Shown one piece after another: positions 50,931 to 58,864 of a stretch of DNA of 64,000 nt. The position numbers and the translations under genes were made by a program. This DNA is from Hymenobacter sp. YC55 (lineage in GTDB: Bacteria > Bacteroidota > Bacteroidia > Cytophagales > Hymenobacteraceae): contig NZ_JARNTX010000001.1 in assembly GCF_029433095.1 (NCBI RefSeq), positions 1,116,001 through 1,180,000 on the forward strand, given 5' to 3'. Below the pieces are notes generated by a model. That model was given only the letters and a program-made list of their open reading frames with translations, was not told where the DNA came from and did no database searches. The number at the start of each line of letters is the position of its first letter. The stretch's first letter is position 1.

Positions 50931-50976
50931 GGCGTAATTGTATGTAAAGTACATACAATTACGCCAGAAAAACACG
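50931..50976 (-). promoter_or_regulatory. Palindromic late-promoter element, copy E (longest dyad)
   Basis: A perfect 35-base inverted repeat (50931-50965, 16-base arms around AAG) that contains the variant core GTATGTAAAGTACATAC. At the 21-base spacing the minus strand has CGTG (50973-50976) instead of TTTG or GTTG. It lies 34 bases upstream of the small terminase ATG and marks the early-late border. Confidence 0.6.
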
Positions 50977-50985
50977 TCAGAAATA

Positions 50986-51375
50986 TCAGGGTGTGAGGTC
51001 GGGCTCGCCTGGCCCATCACCGAATGTGTCAAGTACCCACTGTGGGGTAAGAATGGCAGACGCAGATGACGGAACCTGGGAAGGTGTTTTTACCTCGTGC
51101 TGAATTGACCTTACAGCACACAGTCCTTTGTCGTATAGCTGCGCCTTTTCTAGTATCTCTTTCCACACGACATCGAAAGAAATGAAATCCATATAGCCTG
51201 CCTTGCGCTTCTGCTCGTCTCGCCATGATCGCAGCTTGTGCATGTCTATTTCTAAGTTGGCTAAAAGACGTTCAGCAGCGCCAGCCCGGCGGTCAGCCTC
51301 ATTGAGTTCAGCCTTAAGCTGTGTTATCTCAACTGACATTAGCTTTATTGCCTCCGTTTTTGTGATTCGTCCCAT
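50986..51375 (-). CDS. Coiled-coil hypothetical protein
   Basis: 129 residues from the ATG at 51373-51375 (MGRITKTEAIKLMSVEITQLKAELNEADRRAGAAERLLANLE). The first 50 residues are a predicted coiled coil; the rest is mixed with a Pro/Ser-rich end. It is the last gene before palindrome E. An ATG six codons upstream is possible. Unknown function. Confidence 0.6.
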   Translation of the reverse strand: MGRITKTEAIKLMSVEITQLKAELNEADRRAGAAERLLANLEIDMHKLRSWRDEQKRKAGYMDFISFDVVWKEILEKAQLYDKGLCAVRSIQHEVKTPSQVPSSASAILTPQWVLDTFGDGPGEPDLTP

Positions 51376-51418
51376 CGAATAGTAGCTGGACACTTGTTAA
51401 TGGTTCGTTTGTAAAATG

Positions 51419-51721
51419 CTATGCAGGAATGTCTATATGACCAGTGTCAGTACCCGGCACCGTAAACATGGCATTAACACAAGCGGGGGGTGTTTGCACA
51501 ACCGTTATCCATTGACCGCCGCCCGTTGTGGGGTTTGTTACCCACACTTGCTGCGTGTTACCTGGGGTTAAAGTGACTGCCAGCGAGGGCGGTGTTAATT
51601 GGATAGCCGTGCGCACACGGTCTATCTCCGTTAGCAGTACTATAAAATCGGCGCGTTCTTGGCTGGTGACGGGCAGGTTGGATACGCGGGTGCGCAGAGC
51701 TTCTTCTTCTTGAGGTGTCAT
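51419..51721 (-). CDS. Hypothetical protein
   Basis: 100 residues from the ATG at 51719-51721 (MTPQEEEALRTRVSNLPVTSQERADF); the longer frame would begin inside a stem-loop. A helical first half is followed by a beta-rich half (SLAVTLTPGNTQQVWVTNPTTGGGQWITVV). No family recognised. Confidence 0.6.
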   Translation of the reverse strand: MTPQEEEALRTRVSNLPVTSQERADFIVLLTEIDRVRTAIQLTPPSLAVTLTPGNTQQVWVTNPTTGGGQWITVVQTPPACVNAMFTVPGTDTGHIDIPA

Positions 51722-51751
51722 TGAATTATCTGTTAATGATGGGAGGATTTG

Positions 51752-51784
51752 TAACATCCGATGAGGTTCACATATCGGATGTTA
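51752..51784. repeat. Stem-loop copy 1 flanking a small gene
   Basis: Arms TAACATCCGAT (51752-51762) and ATCGGATGTTA (51774-51784), 11 perfect base pairs with an 11-base loop. The same arm sequence recurs at 52149-52187. Confidence 0.7.
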
Positions 51785-51787
51785 GGC

Positions 51788-52126
51788 TTATTGCTCGGTA
51801 AACGATTCAAGAGCATTGAATTCGCGCACGTCCATTACATCATCCCAAGCATCCAGCAGTGGTCCTTTCCCATGTCCGAACTTATCCGTGACTTCTGTTA
51901 GGCTTAGTGTTTTCGCATCTGATTCCTTCAAGTGCAGGATGCCGTACTGAAATTGATAAGTGCGAATCTTGATGATGTCCGTCGTTGGGTTCTGGCTTTC
52001 CAGGTAGGAGATGAAACCATTGAGGTTACCTAGAACAAGGTTCTTTTCGTGCTCAGTGGACTCGTTGTTCCATTGCATAGTGGCGACAAAGGCAGTTTTG
52101 GCGGCTTGTAGGGCTTCAATATTCAT
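51788..52126 (-). CDS. Hypothetical protein flanked by repeated stem-loops
   Basis: 112 residues from the ATG at 52124-52126 (MNIEALQAAKTAFVATMQWN). Helical start, then mixed (DIIKIRTYQFQYGILHLKES), acidic end. The gene lies exactly between two copies of the same hairpin, one four bases beyond its stop and one 22 bases before its start, as if it were a cassette. Not recognised. Confidence 0.6.
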   Translation of the reverse strand: MNIEALQAAKTAFVATMQWNNESTEHEKNLVLGNLNGFISYLESQNPTTDIIKIRTYQFQYGILHLKESDAKTLSLTEVTDKFGHGKGPLLDAWDDVMDVREFNALESFTEQ

Positions 52127-52148
52127 TTTGCAGGGTTGATTAGATTTT

Positions 52149-52187
52149 AGGTAACATCCGATAAGGGCCACTTATCGGATGTTACCT
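52149..52187. repeat. Stem-loop copy 2 flanking a small gene
   Basis: Arms AGGTAACATCCGATAAG (52149-52165) and their exact complement (52171-52187), 17 base pairs with a GGCCA loop. It contains the arm of the stem-loop at 51752-51784. It overlaps the stop codon of the upstream gene. Confidence 0.75.
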
Positions 52188-52524
52188 ATATGGCTAGCAG
52201 TGACCAATCCTTTGTTTTACCTGCGTCAGCAATGTTTTTGGTGGTCTCATCGCTGCACTTTGACCACTTCATTAGCAGGGTTTCTTCGGCAGTCCGAGTT
52301 GCTGCAACCACCGTGTCTTGATATTCATGTAGAAGTTTATCGCACACTTCGGCTTGCTTTATCAAGTCGTCATACCATGCCTGCTGAAAGTCGTCGGCGT
52401 GTGAAAAACTCTTATAGTCCGAGGCTTCTGCGCGAAATGCAACGGCTTGGAGTTTTATTGCTTCCTCAAGGCTTTTGCAATCACCATGAAACAAGCGATT
52501 CGAGGCGGTGGGCTTATAATCCAT
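52186..52524 (-). CDS. Hypothetical helical protein
   Basis: 112 residues (MDYKPTASNRLFHGDCKSLEEAIKLQAVAF...), predicted mostly helical, no membrane segment. Its stop overlaps the second stem-loop. Not recognised. Confidence 0.6.
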   Translation of the reverse strand: MDYKPTASNRLFHGDCKSLEEAIKLQAVAFRAEASDYKSFSHADDFQQAWYDDLIKQAEVCDKLLHEYQDTVVAATRTAEETLLMKWSKCSDETTKNIADAGKTKDWSLLAI

Positions 52525-52560
52525 TGTATTAAATGTTGATGTTTAAATGATTGTGTGATT

Positions 52561-52589
52561 ACCCTCGATAAGTGGCAATGGTCGAGGGT
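52561..52589 (-). other. Stem-loop after the 46-residue membrane protein gene
   Basis: Stem ACCCTCGA (52561-52568) with TCGAGGGT (52582-52589), 13-base loop, 11 bases beyond the stop codon. A weak terminator is possible. Confidence 0.45.
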
Positions 52590-52599
52590 TATTGAGTGG

Positions 52600-52740
52600 C
52601 TATCGTTTTGGCCGGTGAGTGATGGCAGCTCCCAGTGAGCCAAATACACCCACTGCGCCGCCAACGACAATGCATAAGAGCACCACAATGCCAGCGAAGC
52701 GCCAGAAGGATGCGAATGTGAATTCAAGGAATTGCATCAT
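52600..52740 (-). CDS. Small phage membrane protein
   Basis: 46 residues from the ATG at 52738-52740 (a second ATG follows directly): MMQFLEFTFASFWRFAGIVVLLCIVVGGAVGVFG then a basic end (THRPKR). One long hydrophobic segment preceded by an aromatic start (QFLEFTFASFWRF). I prefer it to the longer overlapping frame on the same strand because the latter has no membrane-protein or domain character. Function unknown. Confidence 0.6.
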   Translation of the reverse strand: MMQFLEFTFASFWRFAGIVVLLCIVVGGAVGVFGSLGAAITHRPKR

Positions 52741-52815
52741 GACTTTTCATGTGTTTTATATGACGAAAAAAAGGCTTCGATTTCGAGGTATTTTTTAAAT
52801 CCTATTCAATCTTTT

Positions 52816-53265
52816 TTAAGCAGCTTGCCGTTCGTAAGGCATTTTGTTATCCTTCTCCTCGTTGCAGCGCTGGCAGAGGCACTGCAGGTTGTCCAGGTGC
52901 CACCCACCGCCACGACTGAGCGGGATGTAGTGGTCGAGGGTTAGGTTGTTGCGGGCCCCACACTGCTGGCAGGTGAAGCGGTCCCGACGGAACACCTCCA
53001 TTTTGAGCTGGTAGCGGGCCTTTTTGTTAATCTGCGGCGTGCTGGTATGGAAAAGGGGTCGGGGTGGGCAGTTGTAATGCTCCAGCCGATTGGCGCGTTG
53101 CTTTTTGCGGGCTTTGCGGTCGGACTTACGCACCTTGGGTGGGCGCTTGGACTGCTTTTGGTACCAGCCAAACTTTATTTCGCGACAGGTATAGCCCTTT
53201 TTGAAATACTCAACGTCGCCGGTCTCTGGGTCGATGTCACGAGCGAGATGGCGCAGCTTTTTCAT
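52816..53265 (-). CDS. HNH endonuclease
   Basis: 149 residues. A basic N-terminal half (KRPPKVRKSDRKARKKQRANR) precedes a classical HNH domain: FTCQQCGARNNLTLDHYIPLSRGGGWHLDNLQCLCQRCNEEKDNK, with zinc cysteines 99, 102 and 131/134, catalytic His112 and Asn126. HNH enzymes nick or cut DNA; near terminase genes they may help packaging, elsewhere they act as homing enzymes. It lies three bases after the DUF3850 gene. Confidence 0.9.
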   Translation of the reverse strand: MKKLRHLARDIDPETGDVEYFKKGYTCREIKFGWYQKQSKRPPKVRKSDRKARKKQRANRLEHYNCPPRPLFHTSTPQINKKARYQLKMEVFRRDRFTCQQCGARNNLTLDHYIPLSRGGGWHLDNLQCLCQRCNEEKDNKMPYERQAA

Positions 53266-53268
53266 GAC

Positions 53269-53817
53269 TTAGAATTCGCCTGTGGTCTCTGGCCATGGCC
53301 CCAAGCATAAGCCGTAATATCCTGCCAGGGTATCTGCCGTTTCATTGTTACGCCGACGCTCAGCCATCATCCCTAACCACTGACCTCGACCAAGACGATT
53401 GAGCGAGCCAGACATTTCAGTGTTAACAGCGTGGCGCATAAGGCGTAAAACATGCGCTACCGCCTCTTGCACTTCATTTGTAGCTCCTGGCTCTGGTTTG
53501 GCATCAATAAATACCAAATGAGAAAGTGCCATTACGACATAGCCAGGTAGCATACCGGGGAATTCATGCAGAACATACACGACACTCCGACGGCAAGACC
53601 GGCCAGTGTAAGACTCTGTTGAGGGGTCCCATTCACGAAGCATCAATAGATCGCCCTTCTTAAAATCACGGTCGTTTATCCGGAATTCAAAGTTCTTAGC
53701 TGCATCAATTACTTGACAGAAATATTCAGGCCACGTCTTTAGTTGGTGAATAGTGACTGTACCAGCTTTCTGCAAATGATAAACACTGGATGCTGGGTGT
53801 TCTTCTGGATTATTCAT
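53269..53817 (-). CDS. DUF3850 (ASCH-like) domain protein with C-terminal extension
   Basis: 182 residues from the ATG at 53815-53817, which overlaps the upstream stop as ATGA. Residues about 22-100 (IHQLKTWPEYFCQVIDAAKNFEFRINDRDFKKGDLLMLREWDP... GRSCRRSVVYVLHEFPGMLPGYVVMAL) are a DUF3850 domain, related to ASCH/PUA-like RNA-binding folds. The remaining 75 residues are a helical piece seen in phage proteins (NEVQEAVAHVLRLMRHAVNTE), ending in TGEF. Function in phages is not known. Confidence 0.8.
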   Translation of the reverse strand: MNNPEEHPASSVYHLQKAGTVTIHQLKTWPEYFCQVIDAAKNFEFRINDRDFKKGDLLMLREWDPSTESYTGRSCRRSVVYVLHEFPGMLPGYVVMALSHLVFIDAKPEPGATNEVQEAVAHVLRLMRHAVNTEMSGSLNRLGRGQWLGMMAERRRNNETADTLAGYYGLCLGPWPETTGEF

Positions 53818-54284
53818 GTCTTCGTGCTTTTTGTTATACCTAGTTTCCATTCATTAAACTCTCGCCGGACCTGCTCCAGGCTGCGACCTTCGCAGGCAAA
53901 GCCACCGGCAGCCTTCACATCAGCCAAGAAATCCCGCTGCTCAGGCGTGAGCGTGTCCTTGCCGTACTTCACTTCCACTGCCACGAAATGGCCGGTGCGA
54001 CGGTAGAAGCCCAGCGTATCGGGTAGTCCTTTCCTGCTGCTGTTAGCCCGGTAGCATTGCAGCTGGTTGTCGTACACACCCGCGTTGTTGTGGCGCCAGA
54101 TGGTGCAGCCTTCGTAGGTGAGCATGTCCCGAATAGCCGACGTGAGCGAGTTGGTGGCCGACGTGTTGCGGGTACGCGGCTTAGCTACTTTGGGCGCATC
54201 GGCTGGTGGGGCCCGGCTGGTGTCATGCACGATGCGGGAAAGCAGGTGAGCTGGGAGCGTTGTCTTACCCATTGGAGCGTTCAT
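53814..54284 (-). CDS. VRR-NUC domain nuclease
   Basis: 156 residues from the ATG at 54282-54284 (MNAPMGKTTLPAHLLSRIVH); an ATG four codons later is also possible. The catalytic region is IWRHNNAGVYDN, SRKGLPDTLGFYRRTGHFVAVEVKYGKDTLTPEQRDFLADVKAAGGFACEGRSLEQV, with the PD-(D/E)xK residues in LPD and EVK. Phage VRR-NUC proteins are structure-specific nucleases likely used in recombination or resolution. The start overlaps the upstream gene. Confidence 0.85.
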   Translation of the reverse strand: MNAPMGKTTLPAHLLSRIVHDTSRAPPADAPKVAKPRTRNTSATNSLTSAIRDMLTYEGCTIWRHNNAGVYDNQLQCYRANSSRKGLPDTLGFYRRTGHFVAVEVKYGKDTLTPEQRDFLADVKAAGGFACEGRSLEQVRREFNEWKLGITKSTKT

Positions 54285-54660
54285 CCTGCTCATGCCAGCC
54301 AATAACATCCAGCACGGCCATCATGACGTGATTGTGGGCCTGTCCGGAAGCGGTGTTATTGGCGTTCTTGCCGAACCAGCGAATCATCTCCCCCTGCCCT
54401 GGGCCTGCGATATTGATGCAGTGCGTAGAGCCGATTTTCATGCCATCGAGCTTCACGTCAGCCGCGTAGTTTATTCTCACCTCATCATCGTATTCCAAAG
54501 ATGGGTCGCCCACTGGGGGCAAGCACACGGCATCGCATATAGGCGTAACAAGCTGCCACTTCGGGCCAATTTCTTCCAGAAAGCGCAGGGCTGTGGCATC
54601 GGAAGAAAATTGCTTGTCGGTGATGCGACCTTCTGAATGCTGATACTGATATGTTTTCAT
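54265..54660 (-). CDS. Hypothetical early protein
   Basis: 131 residues (MKTYQYQHSEGRITDKQFSSDATALRF..., GPGQGEMIRWFGKNANNTASGQAHNHVMMAVLDVIGWHEQDERSNG). The second half has the look of a phage-conserved small domain. It overlaps both neighbours by a few bases. Not recognised. Confidence 0.65.
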   Translation of the reverse strand: MKTYQYQHSEGRITDKQFSSDATALRFLEEIGPKWQLVTPICDAVCLPPVGDPSLEYDDEVRINYAADVKLDGMKIGSTHCINIAGPGQGEMIRWFGKNANNTASGQAHNHVMMAVLDVIGWHEQDERSNG

Positions 54661-54899
54661 TTGCTGGAATTTTTAAAAGCGCGGTGCAAACATTCTATGA
54701 ACAAGTAAGGCCACACGATGAAGGCCATTAGTAGCAGGAAAGCGGCGCTCTCTTTAGGACTCAGCAGAGGATAACCTGTGTTGTCATTCTCTTCTTCTTC
54801 CACTAAACCAGTCCACCCTTGAGACCCGATTAGAGTCAGTCCTACCATAGCTAGGCCGCCAATAACCCACACAATTGCAATCAATTCGAAGTCTATCAT
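54657..54899 (-). CDS. Small two-helix membrane protein
   Basis: 80 residues: membrane helix 5-25 (ELIAIVWVIGGLAMVGLTLIG), an acidic loop (VEEEENDNTGY) and a second helix (ESAAFLLLMAFIVWPYLFIECLH). ATGA overlaps with both neighbours place it firmly in the early operon. Function unknown. Confidence 0.6.
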   Translation of the reverse strand: MIDFELIAIVWVIGGLAMVGLTLIGSQGWTGLVEEEENDNTGYPLLSPKESAAFLLLMAFIVWPYLFIECLHRAFKNSSK

Positions 54900-55129
54900 C
54901 TGATTCGAAGTGGGGCAGCATTAGCATCATCATCTCGGCGCAGAATGAACATCTTTGCATTAACCTCCACATTTAGCTCAGTCACACAAGTTGTTGGCTT
55001 GGCTTGTAGCTCCTGTGGCATATCTGCCAGTACATTTTCAACTACAGCATGTAGCTCCTGGTAGGTGAAAGGACCCGGGTGGTTCTCGTCAATCCCCAGG
55101 TGGGCGAGCACTTCGGCGGCATTTTTCAT
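54896..55129 (-). CDS. Hypothetical early protein
   Basis: 77 residues (MKNAAEVLAHLGIDENHPGPFTYQELHAVVENVLADMPQE...). A helical first half and a short beta-like end (CVTELNVEVNAKMFILRRDDD). Overlaps both neighbours by four bases. Not recognised. Confidence 0.6.
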   Translation of the reverse strand: MKNAAEVLAHLGIDENHPGPFTYQELHAVVENVLADMPQELQAKPTTCVTELNVEVNAKMFILRRDDDANAAPLRIR

Positions 55130-55320
55130 TGGTAGTTGAGGCGGGAGGGCACCCGTAACGTGGTGGTTTTGCCAGAAGGCCTGCGCTTCAACTCGCGACG
55201 GGCTGCCTCTTTTTCCAGCAGCTCGACCCGGTTGGCATATAGCTTGAACTGGTGACGGTAACGGTGCAGCTTCTTATCGGAGAGATGCGGCAACCGGTTT
55301 TGTAGTGCATCAATAGTCAT
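55126..55320 (-). CDS. Small basic helical protein
   Basis: 64 residues, strongly basic and helical (LSDKKLHRYRHQFKLYANRVELLEKEAARRELKRR), after the helicase loader and overlapping it by four bases. A nucleic-acid-binding role is plausible but not shown. Confidence 0.6.
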   Translation of the reverse strand: MTIDALQNRLPHLSDKKLHRYRHQFKLYANRVELLEKEAARRELKRRPSGKTTTLRVPSRLNYQ

Positions 55321-56441
55321 AACCGACGGCTATCTCCTAAGAGAGGAATTATGTTGCAGAGTTCGTGCAGGCGGTCCACCACCCGGTCACCGTACAGCTC
55401 TTCCCACGAGTGCATATCCCGTGGCGTTTTGGGGGTGCGGTACAGCGGATTGTTGCTGCTCAGATGCGTAGCCCACCGAGGCAGCAAGCCCTGCTGATAC
55501 CGGTCATAGCGCTCCAGGAGCACCCGCGACATCGGATTTTCCTTGTTACCGTAGTCGCTGACTTTGGTTTCCTCGGTGCACACATCATCGATGCACAATG
55601 CCCGTCCGCCTTTCCCGCAGAACACGTCCTGCTGCTGGCGACCATCGTCCCCGGAGCGGAAGGCCGTCTCCACCCGCTTCGCCGTTACCATCCCGTAGGA
55701 ACGGTTCGGATTCTGCTGGAAAGCCCGCAGCAACAGGGTTTTACCGGTTCCTTTCGGTCCCAGCAGCGCGATGCCTTTGTGCAGACTGGCCGACTCCACG
55801 CCCAGGCTTTGGGCTAGCTCCAGGAATTTATCTTCCCGTCCCGCGAAATACCACACTAGCAGATCAAACACGGGCTGGGATTCAGAGGTGAGCGAGAACG
55901 GCCGGGCAGGGGTCATCTGGCTGAGCAGATGCCAGCCACGGCCCCAGGCCGCGTCTGCCACTTGCCGGGCCGTGGCGACCACGGGTACCTGCTGGCGCAG
56001 CTGGGCGTCCTGCTGCTGGCGTACCGCGGCCACGTAACGAGCATTCCACTCCCCCCACATGCGCTGCTGCATCTGCTGCAGCGCATCCTGCATTTCCGCG
56101 TCAGTGAGCTCCACCTCCTTTTCCTCTTTTGGGCAGAAGGGAGGCACGTCGTCCTGGTAGCGCTCACGCACCACGTACAACCAGGTATCTGTCATCTCGT
56201 CGTGCACAAGGTCGCAGTGCAGTTGCTGCCACTTGCTGAACTCCCGCTTCAGTACGCCCCACTTCTGGAGCCGAGCCAGCCGCAGGGCATGCTCGATGTG
56301 CGCGGGCTGCAGGTCGATGGCATCAGGCAGCAGCGGAGGTGGCAGCAGGTCGGCGGCCAGTGTATGATTCTCGGTCGAGAGTCGTGGCCCGGCCTGCGGA
56401 CGCAGCTGGTCCATTGCCGAGGCGATGTTGAGCGCTTGCAT
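55317..56441 (-). CDS. DnaC/IstB-like helicase loader ATPase
   Basis: 374 residues. The AAA+ domain has Walker A GPKGTGKT (228-235), Walker B ALCIDDV (281-287), sensor-type HLSSNN and the arginine-bearing YGDRVVDRLHEL. The first 200 residues are a helical N-terminal part that would contact the host helicase, since no phage helicase gene is visible. It overlaps the preceding replication gene by 119 bases; a start at the ATG 56412-56414 would reduce this. It probably loads the host DnaB at the phage origin. Confidence 0.85.
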   Translation of the reverse strand: MQALNIASAMDQLRPQAGPRLSTENHTLAADLLPPPLLPDAIDLQPAHIEHALRLARLQKWGVLKREFSKWQQLHCDLVHDEMTDTWLYVVRERYQDDVPPFCPKEEKEVELTDAEMQDALQQMQQRMWGEWNARYVAAVRQQQDAQLRQQVPVVATARQVADAAWGRGWHLLSQMTPARPFSLTSESQPVFDLLVWYFAGREDKFLELAQSLGVESASLHKGIALLGPKGTGKTLLLRAFQQNPNRSYGMVTAKRVETAFRSGDDGRQQQDVFCGKGGRALCIDDVCTEETKVSDYGNKENPMSRVLLERYDRYQQGLLPRWATHLSSNNPLYRTPKTPRDMHSWEELYGDRVVDRLHELCNIIPLLGDSRRL

Positions 56442-57615
56442 ATTTTGGATTGTTTGCGGCCTGCGTCAACGCATCGGCCCAGTTTGTTTTATTCCAGCCT
56501 GCCTCGGGGTTCTGGTACGCCTCGGCCTCTTTGCCGATGAAAGAGTTCCAGTCGTGTTTGCGCTCGCAGGTGAGGTCTTTGAAGGCCCGGTAGGCAGTGA
56601 ACTGCTCGCGGAGGTAGTTTCCATGCCCCGTTTCGAAGATCGTGCGACAGAACCGGGTGATGGCCATCCGCTGCTGCTGCTGGTATTCCGACAGACCCCA
56701 GTAGGCGATCATCTGCTCGGCTACTAAGCGCATCGCTGGGGCCCAATCGGGGTCAGGCCGAAACTCGGGCCGCAAATCGAGCGCCGGCGCCGCGGCCTTA
56801 GTGTGCGCAGCCGACGCGACTGGGTCTTCAGTGTGCTGATCTTTTACCAGAACAGGCCCCTCATTTTTTTTTGGCGCAGCCACTTCATTTTTTTCTTCGC
56901 GCACACCGGGGGTAGGGGGTGTGTTTATCGAAGTAGAAGATGAAAATGAAGATGAAGATGAAGGCCTTACATCTGCCTTGGATTTACCCTTAAGGGTAGA
57001 AATAAGGGTATCCAACTCCTGCTCGTTAAGGGCAAACCATTCACCACTAGCACGGTGCTTGAATTGATGATGAAGCTCGGCTTCGCGCTTGCCCATATCA
57101 TCAACGCGCAAGGAAGCGAGCAACTCCAGCGAGTCACCTTTACGTTGGTAGCGAAGCTTATAAAGCCGCCGTGATGGGTCACTACTAATACCAATCTTTA
57201 CCCACCCGTCTGATGCGCGCTGCACCACATAGAGGAAACCAGGTACGTTGTAGTTCTCACAAAGGGCAGGGTTGCCACCCTTCTTGCCGTATTCGGCTTG
57301 CTCTTCTCGCTTAGCTTGGTCACGCACCATCCTGCGGGAATACAGGGCACCATCCTGCTCCCGTCGGCTAGCGACTCCATAAGTCAGGAGATTATTCAGC
57401 GTTTGGTTGAAAGTTTGGTTATCCAAATTCAGCATGCGCGCAAGAGCATCTTCCGGAATTGGACGGCCCGCCAAGAGCAACACCCCGCGCTCGTCCGACT
57501 CGTGCATAATGCACAGCATGTCGAACCACACCGAGCGGTCGTGTCGGTCCAGAGCCTGAACGCCGGGGTCCTTCCGCCAATCGGCAGGATAGAACTGGAA
57601 GGCTGGCATTTTCAT
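56323..57615 (-). CDS. Replication protein with inserted T5orf172-type domain
   Basis: 430 residues. Residues 1-118 (FQFYPADWRKDPGVQALDRHDRSVWFDMLCIMHESDERGVLL... YSRRMVRDQAKREEQAEYGKKGGNPAL) match the N-terminal domain of phage replication initiator/DUF1376-like proteins. At 126-210 a T5orf172/MUG113-type (GIY-YIG-related) domain follows: GFLYVVQRASDGWVKIGISSDPSRRL... AELHHQFKHRASGEWFAL. After a Ser-rich linker, 290-400 resume the initiator C-terminal part (MRLVAEQMIAYWGLSEYQQQQR...). It acts with the helicase loader just downstream. Confidence 0.75.
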   Translation of the reverse strand: MKMPAFQFYPADWRKDPGVQALDRHDRSVWFDMLCIMHESDERGVLLLAGRPIPEDALARMLNLDNQTFNQTLNNLLTYGVASRREQDGALYSRRMVRDQAKREEQAEYGKKGGNPALCENYNVPGFLYVVQRASDGWVKIGISSDPSRRLYKLRYQRKGDSLELLASLRVDDMGKREAELHHQFKHRASGEWFALNEQELDTLISTLKGKSKADVRPSSSSSFSSSTSINTPPTPGVREEKNEVAAPKKNEGPVLVKDQHTEDPVASAAHTKAAAPALDLRPEFRPDPDWAPAMRLVAEQMIAYWGLSEYQQQQRMAITRFCRTIFETGHGNYLREQFTAYRAFKDLTCERKHDWNSFIGKEAEAYQNPEAGWNKTNWADALTQAANNPKYASAQHRLGNGPAASAGRATTLDRESYTGRRPAATSAAA

Positions 57616-57626
57616 AGTAAATAACG

Positions 57627-58856
57627 CTAAGCAGCTATCGCCTCTGGCAAGTAGCTAGGCATGATCGTGCAGGTAATGGTAGGCACGTCGCCTTCCTCCG
57701 CTAGAGTGATTACCGTCGGCTTCTTCGTGCCACCTAAATGGAACAGGACGCGGCCCTTATCCCAAATGCTGAGCAATTGCACCAAATGCCCACTAGGAAA
57801 GGCAAGCATCATATCGTTGCCATCGTAGGCGCAACTAACCGTCTCGTTGCCTTCGTTTCCTACCAAGTGGTTGTCAGCGCTGAGTTGCAGCTCCCGTGCA
57901 TTATTGAAGTTGAGCACCACCATGTCCGTTTTGTCGGGCGTGTAGATAGCCAATCTGCGTAAGGCTGTCAGCATCTCATCCCGATCCACTTCGGCTACCT
58001 GGCCGCCAAGACCAGGAATTACCTGCCGGTACTCCATGGGTGTTTCAGCCAGTAAACGACTCACCCAGCTACCCGACGAGGTGCGGATGTTGGTCTCATC
58101 GATATGCAGCACAATAGGGTCCGCAGACTTAGGATTGAGCTGAGAAATCAGCAGTTGAATCGCTTGACGAGGAACCAAGAATTTAGTCGGCTTATCCCAG
58201 GTAACTTCTTCGTAGCGCTCGTCCTGCGCATCAGCCTGCCACAGGCAGAGTCGATTATTGCTGATGCCTACCAAGCTCAAGCTTTGCGGAGAATTCCTTA
58301 GCCTTAGCGGCGCATTCTCGGCATCGTGATTACGAGCCTCAAACATCACAGCATTCAATGCGGGCCGTGAATCGTTGGTCGAGGCAGTAGAAAGGGTCGC
58401 TACCAACGCAGCCCGAAGCATCTGCTCGGGCATGGTGATGGTAGTAAAGACCTTGGCTAGTGGGGACATGCGTGGGAAGTCCTTGACAGCTTCCCCGACC
58501 ATTTTGTAGCGACTGCGGCCTAATAAGAGGGTTAAGATGTTGTTGGTCTCATCCACCTCGCACGTAACGGGTGCGTCCGGAAACCCTTTTAAGGTAGCGA
58601 GCAGGGTCTTCGCGGGAATGCACACCATGAAATTAGAAAAACAATCCACGGGCAGACTCACCAGCAATTGCGTTTCGAGATTGGAACACACCAGTTTTAA
58701 GCTGGCAGCGGCGCCAACCACAGAGCCAGTACCGACCAGCACCACAGTTTCCAAAATAGAAACCAAGGGACTACTGGGCACGACGGGCGTAACCTGGGCT
58801 ACCGCCCTAGCAAAGGCGGTAGCGGATACGGTGAACTTTGATATAGAGGAAGACAT
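57627..58856 (-). CDS. Phage DNA polymerase III beta sliding clamp
   Basis: 409 residues, close to the 370-380 of bacterial DnaN. Three clamp-like domains are visible from the recurring pattern: VSATAFARAVAQVTPVV... ILETVVL near the start, FTTITMPEQMLRAALVATLSTASTNDSRPALNAVMFEA in the middle, and VDRDEMLTALRRLAIYTPDKTDMVVLNF near the end. The C-terminal IMPSYLP stands in for the host IMPMRL. It would tether a polymerase to phage DNA, or replace the host clamp; no phage polymerase is visible. Confidence 0.8.
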   Translation of the reverse strand: MSSSISKFTVSATAFARAVAQVTPVVPSSPLVSILETVVLVGTGSVVGAAASLKLVCSNLETQLLVSLPVDCFSNFMVCIPAKTLLATLKGFPDAPVTCEVDETNNILTLLLGRSRYKMVGEAVKDFPRMSPLAKVFTTITMPEQMLRAALVATLSTASTNDSRPALNAVMFEARNHDAENAPLRLRNSPQSLSLVGISNNRLCLWQADAQDERYEEVTWDKPTKFLVPRQAIQLLISQLNPKSADPIVLHIDETNIRTSSGSWVSRLLAETPMEYRQVIPGLGGQVAEVDRDEMLTALRRLAIYTPDKTDMVVLNFNNARELQLSADNHLVGNEGNETVSCAYDGNDMMLAFPSGHLVQLLSIWDKGRVLFHLGGTKKPTVITLAEEGDVPTITCTIMPSYLPEAIAA

Positions 58857-58864
58857 AAAGAAGG

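Noticed and set aside
52455..52727. 90-codon minus-strand frame
   Set aside because: It overlaps the better-supported 46-residue membrane protein and the 112-residue gene; no domain character.
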